A DNA stretch of 64,000 bases from Martelella alba (GCF_006516955.1 NZ_VHLG01000010.1:179157-243156), one strand, 5' to 3'; shown: positions 34,499-43,422, counted from the stretch's first letter. Program-made: numbers and translations. The notes: generated by a model not told the origin, from the letters alone.

Positions 34499-34993
34499 AT
34501 GCCCAAGAACAGCAGCCGCTACAGCATAGACGATCAGGCCACCGCCACGAGGGCGCCGGTCTATGCCGGATTGGCGGGTTGCGCTGACCTTGCCAATCAT
34601 CCTGACGACAGGCTGGAGATTGCCGCCTCAGCCGCCACCCTGCTCTTCCCTCGCCTCGTTCTCGCGCATTTCAAGGCAAGGATCGCAATGCTGCGCGGCT
34701 CCCGTCTGGGCCGTCGCGTCATCGAGCGATGCGCGGCCAGGCTTTCCCTGGCACCCGCCACAGCGCCCGATGACATCACCGGGCTAGTCGAAATCTTTCG
34801 CGGGTTCAGACCGCATCCGATCGACCGCTATGACAGCCTGGCAACGACGCTGGCTCTGCTTTATTTCCTCTCGGGCGAAGGCTGTGATGCGGCGGTCGAA
34901 TTTCAGACCGACGACAGCGGCCGCGCAACGGGAGCGCGGTTGATCCTGAACACGGGTCGGGAACCAGCCGAAATCATGACGCCGCACAGATGA
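34499..34993 (+). CDS. Hypothetical protein, replicon backbone region
   Basis: A 164-residue protein from ATG 34499 (an upstream in-frame start at 34427 is possible). After about 20 polar residues comes an Ala/Leu-rich helical body (LEIAASAATLLFPRLVLAHF), the acidic-aromatic segment LVEIFRGFRPHPIDRYDSLATTLALLYFLSG and a beta-like C-terminus. The amino-acid balance and codon use look genuine and the reverse frames are poor. No family is recognised. Its position between scpB-DUF1403 and the dehydratase/repABC gives no functional hint. Confidence 0.55.
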   Translation: MPKNSSRYSIDDQATATRAPVYAGLAGCADLANHPDDRLEIAASAATLLFPRLVLAHFKARIAMLRGSRLGRRVIERCAARLSLAPATAPDDITGLVEIFRGFRPHPIDRYDSLATTLALLYFLSGEGCDAAVEFQTDDSGRATGARLILNTGREPAEIMTPHR

Positions 34994-35185
34994 TCAATCG
35001 TCAGAAAGCCACACGACCAGCGCCGCGACAGTGAAATCGCAATTGACATTATTGACGGCGACTTTGGCACGGTCCGAGGAAAGATCTGTTTTCCCCTAGC
35101 ATTGACAGGGTAAGATATCGGCTTCACTTCCACCCTTTGCCTCGGTAAAATCTGGACTCCTGAGTCCTTTGACAAAGCGATTGCC

Positions 35186-36169
35186 ATGCCCTCCACAAAT
35201 GCCCTTCCCTTTCCCGACTATTCAGACGTCGTTGCTGCTGCGAGCAGGATCAAAGGAGCGGCGCATGAAACGCCGGTTCTGACATCCACAACGGCTGATG
35301 CCCTCACGGGTGCCAAGCTGTATTTCAAAGCAGAGAACTTTCAGCGGATCGGCGCTTTCAAGTTTCGCGGCGCCTATAATGCCATTGCCGCACTGACACC
35401 GGAGGAACGCGCGCGAGGCGTGGTCACCTATTCCTCAGGCAATCATGCGCAGGCCGTCGCCTTGGCTTCCCGCCTGCTTGGCTGCGCTGCGACCATTATC
35501 ATGCCGGCCGACGCCCCTGCGGTGAAAATGGCAGCGACCAAGGGCTATGGCGGCACCATCCACACCTATGACCGCTACACAGAGAACCGCGAAACCATCG
35601 GTGCGGCCTTGGCCGAAGAGAAGGGATTGACGCTGATCCCACCCTATGATCATCCGCATGTCATCGCCGGGCAGGGCACGGCCGCCAAGGAACTTCTTGA
35701 GGCTGCTGGAACGCTTGATGTGCTCCTCGCCCCGCTTGGCGGCGGCGGCCTGCTTGCCGGAACGGCGCTTGCGGCCAAAGCGATCAATCCGTCCATCAAG
35801 GTTATCGGAGTAGAACCCGAGGCGGGCAATGACGGGCAGCAATCGTTCCGCAGCGGCAAGATTGTCGAGATCGCCGTTCCCAAGACGCTGGCCGATGGCG
35901 CCATGACCACACATCTCGGCCATTACAATTTCCCGATCATCACCGAATATGTCGATGACATCGTCACGGTCAGCGACAGCGATCTGGTCAAGGCCATGGC
36001 CTTTTTCCTTGAACGGATGAAAATCACTGTTGAGCCGACAGGCTGCCTGGCCGCCGCCGCCGCCCTTTTCAACATCGTGCCAGTCACAGGCAAGCGGGTT
36101 GGAATCATCATATCCGGCGGCAATATCGATATTACAAGGATCGGAACACTTCTCGCGTCTCAAAGCTGA
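35186..36169 (+). CDS. PLP-dependent threonine/serine dehydratase family
   Basis: A 327-residue fold-type II PLP enzyme. The schiff-base lysine is Lys59 in GAFKFRGAYNA, the substrate loop is SSGNHAQAV (about 83-91) and the phosphate-binding glycine loop is GGGGLLAG (about 182-189). The size matches short, unregulated forms without an ACT domain, such as catabolic threonine/serine dehydratase, serine racemase or threo-3-hydroxyaspartate dehydratase, and the sequence does not decide among them. It stands alone, 370 nt upstream of repA. Confidence 0.85.
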   Translation: MPSTNALPFPDYSDVVAAASRIKGAAHETPVLTSTTADALTGAKLYFKAENFQRIGAFKFRGAYNAIAALTPEERARGVVTYSSGNHAQAVALASRLLGCAATIIMPADAPAVKMAATKGYGGTIHTYDRYTENRETIGAALAEEKGLTLIPPYDHPHVIAGQGTAAKELLEAAGTLDVLLAPLGGGGLLAGTALAAKAINPSIKVIGVEPEAGNDGQQSFRSGKIVEIAVPKTLADGAMTTHLGHYNFPIITEYVDDIVTVSDSDLVKAMAFFLERMKITVEPTGCLAAAAALFNIVPVTGKRVGIIISGGNIDITRIGTLLASQS

Positions 36170-36183
36170 CAAATCGGCGGAAA

Positions 36184-36201
36184 AGTTTTCAATTGAAAAC
36201 T
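36184..36201. repeat. Probable parS partition site, copy 1
   Basis: AGTTTTCAATTGAAAACT is a perfect 18-bp palindrome with a GTT-N10-AAC frame, like the 16-bp parS sites bound by RepB in repABC replicons. It lies about 340 bp before repA. Confidence 0.72.
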
Positions 36202-36267
36202 AGACACGCCAAGCCCGATCTCGTAGCACCTAGATTTTTAACTGGTTCAACGCAAATCATGTTGAGC

Positions 36268-36287
36268 CTGTTTTCAATTGAAAACAG
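36268..36287. repeat. Probable parS partition site, copy 2
   Basis: CTGTTTTCAATTGAAAACAG is a perfect 20-bp palindrome sharing the 16-bp core GTTTTCAATTGAAAAC with copy 1. The two cores start 85 bp apart. I found no further copy in the window. Confidence 0.75.
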
Positions 36288-36541
36288 ATGATCGATACAG
36301 GTGCCTATAATAATAAAGCCGCAAACCCGATCTTCCTAAAAAAGAACCATCCGGACAGAACCGCGAATAGGGGGCTGAAACCCTTTGGCTGCAAGCAATT
36401 CCGTCGCAAGACTGCCAAGCAGTCGCGCTATACTCACCAAGGTAGCCATTAACCTTCTGTTAAATAAAAATATCTTGCAGAATCGCAGGCGATCATGCAG
36501 CCTTAGCGTAAATTTTGCCATTTCGGGATGAAAACCGTCAA

Positions 36542-37759
36542 ATGAACGACAAGCTCGCAGAAAACATCGAAACCAACACGGCCGCGAAGATTGAGGACTA
36601 TACCCTCCGCCTGTCGAATGAGCTTCAGGATATGCGTCATCGCATGTATCCGCCAGAGGCCGAAAAAGCTTTCACCAGAACGTTTTCGACCTCCGATCTC
36701 GTGCGCCTTCTCGATATCCCGGAAAGCACGTTGCGGGCGCTGACCATTGACGGGAAGGGACCGCAACCGCATCGCGCCGACAACAATCGCCGCATCTACA
36801 CAATTGATCAGATGCTGGAACTCCGTCACTTCCTGGCCGAACGCCGGCCTGACGATGCGTTGAGGCTCTGGCCACGGCGCCGGGAAGGCGAGAAACTGCA
36901 GATCATTGCCGTGGCCAATTTCAAGGGCGGCAGTTCCAAAACCACCACATCCTCGCATCTGTCGCATTATCTGGCGCTTCAGGGCTATCGTGTCCTGTGC
37001 CTCGATCTCGACCCCCAGGCCTCACTGACGTCGATCTTCGGCCTGCAACCCGAATTCGATGTCGCCGAGAATGAGACCGTTTATGCCGCGTTGCGCTATG
37101 ACAGCGAAAGGCGTCCGCTCGCGGACGTCATTCGTCAGACCTATTTCCCCGGTGTCGATCTTGTCCCGGGCAATCTCGAATTGATGGATTTCGAATTCGA
37201 TACGCCTGCCTATCTCGCCTCGCGCGACCGCGACATTCTCGGTCTTTTCTTCGAGCGTCTGAACAATGCCATCGCTTCGGTTGAAGACAGCTACGACTTC
37301 GTCATCATCGATACACCGCCATCGCTTGGCTATGCGACACTTGCGGCACTTTATGCCGCGACCGGGCTGATCGTCACCGTTCACCCGGCCATGCTCGATG
37401 TGGCCTCATGCAACCAGTTCCTGATCATGATCTCTGACCTGTCGGAAACGCTGGAGCAGTTCGGCGCCCAGTTCAATCATGACTTCCTCCGTTTTCTGCT
37501 TACCCGGGTCAATCCGAATGACGGGCCGCAAAAATATATGTCGAGCGTCATGCGCCGGCTGTTCGGTGAGGATGTTCTGGTCGCCGATGCTGTGGAATCA
37601 ACCGCGATTGCCGGCGCCGGGGTCGCAAAGAAGTCGCTTTATGAACTTGAAAGCGGCGAAGTGGGGCGGGAGACCTACAAACGCGCGCTCGAAAGCGCGG
37701 ATGCCGTCAATTGTGAAATACTCGAACTCCTGAAAAGTGTCTGGGGCAGGCCGGTATGA
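36542..37759 (+). CDS. repA: RepA, ParA-type partition ATPase
   Basis: 405 residues from ATG 36542, the usual RepA length (a TTG at 36515 would add nine residues). The N-terminal region has an HTH-like segment (TFSTSDLVRLLDIPESTLRALT) used for repression of the rep operon. The deviant Walker A is FKGGSSKTTTSS (about 129-140) and the Walker B region reads DFVIIDTPPSLGY. RepA drives segregation together with RepB and parS and represses repABC transcription. Its stop overlaps the repB start (ATGA). Confidence 0.95.
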   Translation: MNDKLAENIETNTAAKIEDYTLRLSNELQDMRHRMYPPEAEKAFTRTFSTSDLVRLLDIPESTLRALTIDGKGPQPHRADNNRRIYTIDQMLELRHFLAERRPDDALRLWPRRREGEKLQIIAVANFKGGSSKTTTSSHLSHYLALQGYRVLCLDLDPQASLTSIFGLQPEFDVAENETVYAALRYDSERRPLADVIRQTYFPGVDLVPGNLELMDFEFDTPAYLASRDRDILGLFFERLNNAIASVEDSYDFVIIDTPPSLGYATLAALYAATGLIVTVHPAMLDVASCNQFLIMISDLSETLEQFGAQFNHDFLRFLLTRVNPNDGPQKYMSSVMRRLFGEDVLVADAVESTAIAGAGVAKKSLYELESGEVGRETYKRALESADAVNCEILELLKSVWGRPV

Positions 37760-38775
37760 AGAAAAGCATCCTCAAAATGATGTCCGAAGGGGCGGTCAAT
37801 CCCCCGGCGGAAGGCGAGGCGCCAAGGCCGCAAGGCCTCGGCCATCGCGCCCGGCGGAGTTCGCCCGTGATCGCCAATGTCGGCAAGGCACTCTCCGGCC
37901 TGTCGGAAGACAGTATTGTCAGCCTCGATCCCACAGCTATCGATAGCTCCCCCTTTCAGGACCGTTTTGAAAACGATCCCGAAGTCGAGACGGAAATCGA
38001 AGAGCTGGCTGCTTCCATTGCTGCCGAAGGACAGAAAATCCCAATCCTTGTTCGCCCGCATCCCGATGGAGGCGAACGTTATCAGCTTGCCTATGGCCAC
38101 CGGCGGCTGGCCGCGATCAAGTCTCTGATTACCCAAAGCGATAAACCCGACACTATTCGCGTCAAAGCCTATGTCCGCACGCTCAGCGACAATGATCTCC
38201 TGATCGAGCAGAGCCTCGAAAACGGCGTTCGTGAGAACCTGACGTGGATAGAGCAGGCAGTTTGGGCTGCCAAGCTACGCGATGCGGGCTTTTCCGGCGG
38301 TGCCATCGGGCGCACGCTCAGCCTGTCGAAAACACCGGTCTCGCTGATGCTGAAAGTTTCGTCCAGCCTGCCGCTCGATATCGTGCTTGGTATCGGCCGG
38401 GCGAAAAATGTCGGCCGGCCGAAATGGCTCGCCTTTGCCGAACTGCTTGAACAGGGTGGAACAGAAGCCGCTGATCGTGTGCGAGCCCTGTTTGCTGATG
38501 CTGACTTCCAGGCCGCCGATGGCATTCGCCGCATGGCACTTGCCACCAAGGCGGCAAAGGGCAGGGCAGGGGGGACGGCAGTGCCACCTGAAAGCCGCGA
38601 AGTCACGGCTGACGGTCGTATCTTTGGCCGGCTCAAGTCGACCCCTTCCGGCACAACGCTGGTTATTCCCAAGGCAGAAGCGGATTTTGCCGAATGGATC
38701 AGCACACGCATGGAGGGGCTGGTCAACGAATACCTGGCAGAAGGTGCCAGCAAAACCAAAGGAGACATGCCATAA
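37756..38775 (+). CDS. repB: RepB, ParB-type centromere-binding protein
   Basis: 339 residues, the usual RepB length. The ParB nuclease-like box reads IPILVRPHPDGG then YQLAYGHRRLAA (about 95-120). The DNA-binding HTH is near ENLTWIEQAVWAAKLRDAGFSGGAIGRTLSLSK (159-195). It binds parS and loads RepA; the two palindromes upstream of repA are its likely targets. The start overlaps the repA stop by 4 bp. Confidence 0.95.
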   Translation: MKKSILKMMSEGAVNPPAEGEAPRPQGLGHRARRSSPVIANVGKALSGLSEDSIVSLDPTAIDSSPFQDRFENDPEVETEIEELAASIAAEGQKIPILVRPHPDGGERYQLAYGHRRLAAIKSLITQSDKPDTIRVKAYVRTLSDNDLLIEQSLENGVRENLTWIEQAVWAAKLRDAGFSGGAIGRTLSLSKTPVSLMLKVSSSLPLDIVLGIGRAKNVGRPKWLAFAELLEQGGTEAADRVRALFADADFQAADGIRRMALATKAAKGRAGGTAVPPESREVTADGRIFGRLKSTPSGTTLVIPKAEADFAEWISTRMEGLVNEYLAEGASKTKGDMP

Positions 38776-38850
38776 GTCAACGAAAACCGCCTCACAGTGA
38801 GGCCGCTGAAAACCAACAATCATCATTTGAAAGAGGACATGCAGAACCGC

Positions 38851-38902
38851 AAAAGAAAGGCCCCCGAATGTGAAATCCGGAAGCCTCTCGAAGTACTAAG
38901 CA
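38851..38902 (-). ncRNA. Counter-transcribed RNA (ctRNA, incA) of repABC
   Basis: On the minus strand between repB and repC, TTGACT (38936-38931) can serve as a -35 box with transcription starting near 38902. The transcript ends in a 10-bp hairpin (38885-38876 with 38868-38859, including G-T wobbles) followed by TTTCTTTT. The resulting RNA of about 50 nt has the position, orientation and size of known repABC ctRNAs, which limit RepC synthesis and set copy number and incompatibility. The start is inferred and the terminator is seen. Confidence 0.72.
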
Positions 38903-39000
38903 CCCTTTGAGTCGCATTTCCTGAAAACACAGTCAATAGCCTGAAACGAAATTTCTCGTTTTGGGGGTGGATTTCTTTTGCCTGTCGAAAGGTAGAAGAC

Positions 39001-40257
39001 ATGCATAGCGAAATCTTGTCGACGTCCTTCGGGCGGCGAGCGCTTTCACATGCGCAAATTTCAACACAACAAGCTGTACGAAGGCTGAATAGCGAGGTCA
39101 GCGAAGACAAATGGCTGGCGTTCCGCAAGCTGCGGGCAGCGGCACCCGCCCTCGGCCTTACCGACCGCTCACTCACCATCGTCAATGCACTCTTGTCCTT
39201 CTACCCGGACAGAACGCTGCGCAGCGGACCGGCTCTGGTGGTCTTTCCGAGCAACACAACGCTTGCCGACCGGGCCAATGGCATCTCACCAGCCACGCTT
39301 CGGCGGCATCTGGCGCTTCTGGTCGAGGCTGGCATCATCATCCGCCGCGACAGCCCAAATGGAAAGCGCTATGCCCGCCGGTCTGCCGGGGGAAAGCTCG
39401 ACTACGCCTATGGCTTCGACCTCTCCCCGCTGATTGCCCGGCAGGCGGAGTTTCACGCGCTTGCTGAAAAGGCGAAAGCAGAACGCGAAACCAAGCGTCG
39501 GCTCCGCGAGCAGATCACCACGACGCGTCGTGGCCTCGCCAAGGGGATCGTTTTTCTCAGCGCTTGCGAAAGACACGACGCCGCAGCCCGGTTTCAAGAC
39601 GCCTATGCCGACCTGAGTGGAAAGCTGTCTCCACGCCTTGGCATCGATGATGCACGCGCCATCCTGCACGCCTTCTCGGCGCTCTTGAGCGATCTCGACA
39701 AGCTATTGGAAAAGCTCACAAATGTTGAAATTCTGAGCGCCAGTGAACCGCAAAATGAGCGCCACATAGAAGACCAAACACCAGAATATAAAACCAAAAC
39801 GGATCTTCAAATTGATCGCAGGCCGCATCGACTGGCAGACAGTCTGAAAAATCTACCGAACTTCAGCAAGGATATCCTGTCCGGTCTCAGACCTGCTCCC
39901 GACAGTCTTGTCAGAGCATCCGATATCGCCGCCCGGCTATTAGCCATCCCCACCGCAACACTCAACGCCTCCCGGATAAAACTCGGCAGTCGCAATACCG
40001 CTCTCGCCATCGCCGTGCTCTACGAAATGGGAGAGAATATCACCAATCCATCAGCATATCTTACTCTAATTACTAAGAAAATTGAAAATGGTCAGACGAC
40101 GATCGATGATTTTCTTGTTTCAAGCCACTTTCGTCGGACCTATCTCTCGGAGGCGGAGAAATTAGCTGAAAACACCTCACCCGTGCTCAAAATCAGCACG
40201 CAGCTTAGCCAATCTCTATCTGCCGGGCGATCGCGTTTCCTCCGCAACAGGGCTTGA
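39001..40257 (+). CDS. repC: RepC replication initiator
   Basis: 418 residues, typical of RepC. The N-terminal winged-helix part contains FGRRALSHAQISTQQ and a replication-type HTH GISPATLRRHLALLVEAGIIIRRDSPNGKRYARR (about 100-133). A variable linker follows at about 250-280, then a conserved C-terminal domain. In repABC replicons the origin lies inside repC; the most AT-rich stretch here is 40020-40110. The 225-nt gap after repB holds the ctRNA gene. The stop codon overlaps the -35 of the next promoter. Confidence 0.94.
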   Translation: MHSEILSTSFGRRALSHAQISTQQAVRRLNSEVSEDKWLAFRKLRAAAPALGLTDRSLTIVNALLSFYPDRTLRSGPALVVFPSNTTLADRANGISPATLRRHLALLVEAGIIIRRDSPNGKRYARRSAGGKLDYAYGFDLSPLIARQAEFHALAEKAKAERETKRRLREQITTTRRGLAKGIVFLSACERHDAAARFQDAYADLSGKLSPRLGIDDARAILHAFSALLSDLDKLLEKLTNVEILSASEPQNERHIEDQTPEYKTKTDLQIDRRPHRLADSLKNLPNFSKDILSGLRPAPDSLVRASDIAARLLAIPTATLNASRIKLGSRNTALAIAVLYEMGENITNPSAYLTLITKKIENGQTTIDDFLVSSHFRRTYLSEAEKLAENTSPVLKISTQLSQSLSAGRSRFLRNRA

Positions 40258-40284
40258 ACCTCTAGTTACTAGAGGGCTTAAGAC
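40254..40284 (+). promoter_or_regulatory. MerR-type metal-responsive promoter
   Basis: TTGAAC (40254-40259) and TAAGAC (40279-40284) are separated by 19 bp, the overlong spacer typical of MerR-regulated promoters. The spacer carries CCTCTAG-TTA-CTAGAGG (40259-40275), a perfect inverted repeat resembling CadR/ZntR/PbrR operators. The -35 overlaps the repC stop codon. No MerR-family gene is in the window, so the regulator must be elsewhere. Confidence 0.7.
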
Positions 40285-40319
40285 CGAAAGAAGCGCAACC
40301 AAACCATGCGGAGAGCAGG

Positions 40320-42545
40320 ATGGCTAAGGCTGAAAATCGGATGGAATGGCAGGTGAAAGGCATGGACTGTGCTTCATGTGTCGCCAAGGTCCGTCATGCC
40401 GTAGAACGGATTCCCGGCGTCTCGAATGTCGACATTGCCTTGATGAGCGAGCGATTGAAACTCGATCTTGACCCTGACAACGGCAACCGACAGGCCGTTG
40501 AAAAGGCCGTTCGTGCGCTTGGTTACGGCATTACCGCCAGCCAAGCAGCGTCCGATAATACGCAGACACACCAACACGCATCTGATCACGACTGCGGCCA
40601 AGATCACCACCACCATCACGCCCATGCACAATCCGAAACCCATAGTCATGGGCACGAAGAAGCAGAACCCGATCAAAGCTGGTATCAGACATCGAAAGGA
40701 CGTTTGGTCCTACTTTCTGGCGCCTTGCTGGTTCTGGCTTGGATCGCCGAGATCGCCTTGCCCGCGCTTGGCCTCTGGCCTTTCGTCATCGCTTCGCTTG
40801 TCGGTCTTGCACCGGTGGCAAGACGTGCCTTTTTGCTGCTGCAAACCGGGCAGCCCTTTACCATTGAAAGCCTGATGACCGTTGCAGCCCTCGGCGCGCT
40901 GTTTATCGGTGCTGCGGAAGAGGCCGCTCTTGTCGTCTTCCTCTTTGCCGTGGGGGAAGTTCTCGAAGGTGTTGCTGCCAATCGTGCGCGCGCCGGTATT
41001 CGCGCGCTGGCCAATCTGGTGCCGAAGACGGCATTGCTCGAGATTGACGGCACAACGCAGGAGGTTCCAGCTTCCAGCCTCAAGATCGGTCAGACCGTGC
41101 TGGTGCGCCCTGGCGAGCGCGTGCCGGCCGATGGCGATATCATTGAAGGCATTTCAGGCGTCGATGAAAGCCCGGTGACCGGCGAAAGCGTACCGGTGAC
41201 CAAACGGCCAGGCAGTCCGGTTTATGCCGGGTCGATCAATACCGAGGCAGCCCTTCGGATAGCGGTCAACACGAAGCCGCAAGACAATACGATTGCCCGG
41301 ATCATCCGCCTTGTCGAAGAGGCGGAGAGTGCGCGTGCGCCGACGGAACGCTTTATCGACCGCTTCAGCCGTTATTACATGCCCGCGATTGTTGGCCTTG
41401 CGCTTCTGACCATTCTTCTGCCGCCACTGCTTGCGGGCCAGCCCTGGGATGACTGGATCTATCGCGGGCTGGCGCTGCTTCTGATCGGCTGCCCCTGTGC
41501 CCTGGTGATTTCTGTTCCTGCATCAATTGCCTCGGCGCTATCGTCTGGTGCCCGCCATGGTTTGCTGGTCAAAGGGGGGGCGGCGATTGAGGCGACGGCG
41601 AAAATCCGCCATGTCGCTTTTGACAAGACCGGGACACTGACACACGGCAAACCGCAGGTTACCGATATTGTCGCCGTAACCCGGGACGAAACTGCATTGT
41701 TACGGCTCGCAGCAGCGGTCGAGGCCGGATCGAACCATCCGCTGGCGCTTGCCATTCTTTCCTGCGCGGAAGAAAAAAATGTCGCTGTTCCTGCGACAAG
41801 CGAAGCAAAGGTTTTGCCGGGGGAGGGGGCTGAGGCGCGGCTTGACGGGGTTTTGCTGCGTGTCGTCAAACCTGATTTTGCCAGGCGGACCGGGCTGGTC
41901 ACATCGAAGGTCGATCAACGGATCGGTGCGCTTGAAGCTGCTGGCAAGACCACGGTCGTCGTTCTCGCCGAGGATCGGCTGGAAGGTCTGATCGCGCTTC
42001 GCGATGATCCGCGGCCTGATGCAAGCGCGGCGATTGCAGCGCTGAAGACCATGGGCATTTCTTCAGTCATGCTGACTGGTGATAATGAGCGCACCGCCAA
42101 GGCGATTGCCGGCGAGCTTGGTATTGCCGTCAGGGCCGGGATGATGCCCGATGACAAACTTGGCGCTATTCGCGCGATGACAGGCGAGGGCGTCATCATG
42201 GTTGGTGATGGCATCAATGATGCACCGGCGCTGAAACAGGCCAATGTTGGCGTCGCCATGGGATCGGGAACCGATGTCGCCATGGAAACGGCGGATGCCG
42301 CCATCCTGCGTAACCGCGTCTCCGATATCCCGGCGCTGATCCGTCTGTCGCGGGCAGCTATGGGCAATATTCACCAGAATATCGGTTTTGCACTGGGTTT
42401 GAAGGCGATTTTTCTCGTAACCTCCATCCTCGGTATCACCGGATTGTGGATTGCGATCATGGCTGATACGGGCGCCACGGTTCTGGTGACGCTGAATGCG
42501 CTCAGACTTCTCGGCTACAAGCCATCGGATGAAGACGAGGCCTGA
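40320..42545 (+). CDS. P1B-type heavy-metal ATPase, Zn/Cd/Pb type
   Basis: A 741-residue inner-membrane exporter. An N-terminal HMA domain has GMDCASC (14-20), followed by a His-rich linker (about 80-120, with DHHHHHAHAQ) that could buffer metal. The transmembrane CPC motif (GCPCALVIS) is near 390, the phosphorylation site DKTGTLTHGKP near 435, the HP motif in SNHPLALAI, and TGDN and GDGINDAPAL follow. The C-terminal helix IMADTGATVLVTLNALRLL is the ZntA (P1B-2) signature, arguing against copper. The MerR-type promoter immediately upstream fits induction by Zn, Cd or Pb. Confidence 0.92.
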   Translation: MAKAENRMEWQVKGMDCASCVAKVRHAVERIPGVSNVDIALMSERLKLDLDPDNGNRQAVEKAVRALGYGITASQAASDNTQTHQHASDHDCGQDHHHHHAHAQSETHSHGHEEAEPDQSWYQTSKGRLVLLSGALLVLAWIAEIALPALGLWPFVIASLVGLAPVARRAFLLLQTGQPFTIESLMTVAALGALFIGAAEEAALVVFLFAVGEVLEGVAANRARAGIRALANLVPKTALLEIDGTTQEVPASSLKIGQTVLVRPGERVPADGDIIEGISGVDESPVTGESVPVTKRPGSPVYAGSINTEAALRIAVNTKPQDNTIARIIRLVEEAESARAPTERFIDRFSRYYMPAIVGLALLTILLPPLLAGQPWDDWIYRGLALLLIGCPCALVISVPASIASALSSGARHGLLVKGGAAIEATAKIRHVAFDKTGTLTHGKPQVTDIVAVTRDETALLRLAAAVEAGSNHPLALAILSCAEEKNVAVPATSEAKVLPGEGAEARLDGVLLRVVKPDFARRTGLVTSKVDQRIGALEAAGKTTVVVLAEDRLEGLIALRDDPRPDASAAIAALKTMGISSVMLTGDNERTAKAIAGELGIAVRAGMMPDDKLGAIRAMTGEGVIMVGDGINDAPALKQANVGVAMGSGTDVAMETADAAILRNRVSDIPALIRLSRAAMGNIHQNIGFALGLKAIFLVTSILGITGLWIAIMADTGATVLVTLNALRLLGYKPSDEDEA

Positions 42546-42723
42546 TTTGGCATGGTCTTCGTGCGGGTTGCCTTGATGGTTTGCCGAGCCTTGCGAAAAA
42601 TGCATGGCCGCTTTGAACGAAACCGGCTGCCTGAAACGATACAGTGCGCCTATATCAAGCCCATCGAAGTTGATGAGCCCGGTTAAGAACGGGCTTGGAA
42701 AGGTCCCGAAAGGGGATAAGACA

Positions 42724-42867
42724 ATGGGTATGGCACGTTCTTTCACCAGCTGGATCAAATATCGCAAGACCGTCGGCGAGCTGGGCCGCATGAGCGAGCG
42801 CGAACTGGCCGATCTGGGCATTGCCCGGCAGGATATTCATCGCGTCGCCCGCAAGGCATCCTTCTAG
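42724..42867 (+). CDS. DUF1127 small basic protein
   Basis: A 47-residue protein; ATG 42724 has GAAAGGGG upstream, and the longer in-frame start at 42604 is not supported. The DUF1127 core reads ELGRMSERELADLGIARQDIHRV. Such proteins (CcaF1 of Rhodobacter) affect RNA turnover and are often co-transcribed with small RNAs. Three CCTCCTCCC-loop hairpins follow directly, as in the cuckoo RNA loci. A small inverted repeat (AGCCCG 42676-42681 with CGGGCT 42690-42695) lies in the leader. Confidence 0.85.
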   Translation: MGMARSFTSWIKYRKTVGELGRMSERELADLGIARQDIHRVARKASF

Positions 42868-42903
42868 GAATTTCTGCCGGTCATGTTCGACCGGTCAATG
42901 GTT

Positions 42904-43023
42904 TCGAAACCGCGCATTCCTCCTCCCAGTGTGGTTTCGATAGGGCTGATGACCCTCCTCCTCCCAATCGTCAGTCTGTTACAATGACGCTCGCCGGATC
43001 CTCCTCCCCCGGTGGGCGTTTTT
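42904..43023 (+). ncRNA. Triple cuckoo-type small RNA array (CCUCCUCCC loops) after DUF1127
   Basis: Hairpin 1: TCGAAACC (42904-42911) with GGTTTCGA (42933-42940), loop holding CCTCCTCCC (42919-42927). Hairpin 2: CTGATGA (42946-42952) with TCGTCAG (42968-42974), loop CCCTCCTCCTCCC (42953-42965). Hairpin 3: 42987-42997 with 43009-43019, loop with CCTCCTCCC (43000-43008), followed by five T, so it is also the terminator. Anti-Shine-Dalgarno loops downstream of a DUF1127 gene define the cuckoo/CcsR family known from Rhodobacter and other alphaproteobacteria. Processing from the DUF1127 transcript is inferred. Confidence 0.82.
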
Positions 43024-43422
43024 GTTGTCAGCCACGTCATCCTTGTGCGAGGCGGCGGGCTGTATCTCCTGGTTCTGCGGTTTTGGATCGGGAAGCAGAG
43101 GCGATTTCCGGCGCATGATGGGCGCGGACGGATGCCGTTGCTGCCAAACGCCTCGCTCTTTCAGCCGCATATTGGCAAGACGATCTATCGTATCGGCAAG
43201 TGTGAGCGTCCGGATCGTGGCAATTTCGGCAAGATTGGCCGAAAGCGCCTTTTGCCTTTGCTGTTTCTCTTCCTCTTCACGGATTTGGCAGAGGCGCTGG
43301 AAGTTCAGCTTCAAATTTACGTTTGCGCATTGTTTTTTCTTGATGATCCGTCGCGGGCATTCTTCGTCAGGCTTGGCTCCGACCGCGGGTTGCGCATCGA
43401 ATGCAATGTGTTTCAGCCCCAT
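42979..43422 (-). CDS. Doubtful hypothetical protein, coiled-coil-like
   Basis: 147 residues from ATG 43422 (the frame opens at 43590). It is rich in Lys, Arg, Gln and Glu with a probable coiled coil (QRLCQIREEEEKQQRQKALSANLAEIATIRTL) and a polar, low-complexity C-terminus. The last codons run antisense through the cuckoo terminator hairpin, which weakens the case. Two plus-strand frames (43012-43446, 43022-43480) compete and look worse. I list it only because the coiled-coil part reads like protein. Confidence 0.35.
   Translation of the reverse strand: MGLKHIAFDAQPAVGAKPDEECPRRIIKKKQCANVNLKLNFQRLCQIREEEEKQQRQKALSANLAEIATIRTLTLADTIDRLANMRLKERGVWQQRHPSAPIMRRKSPLLPDPKPQNQEIQPAASHKDDVADNKNAHRGRRIRRASL

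Larger units (their letters stand above)
36170..36541. other. Upstream region of repABC, with two partition palindromes
   Basis: Besides two copies of GTTTTCAATTGAAAAC this stretch is AT-rich toward 36440-36480 and must carry the repA promoter. No gene is supported. Confidence 0.65.
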
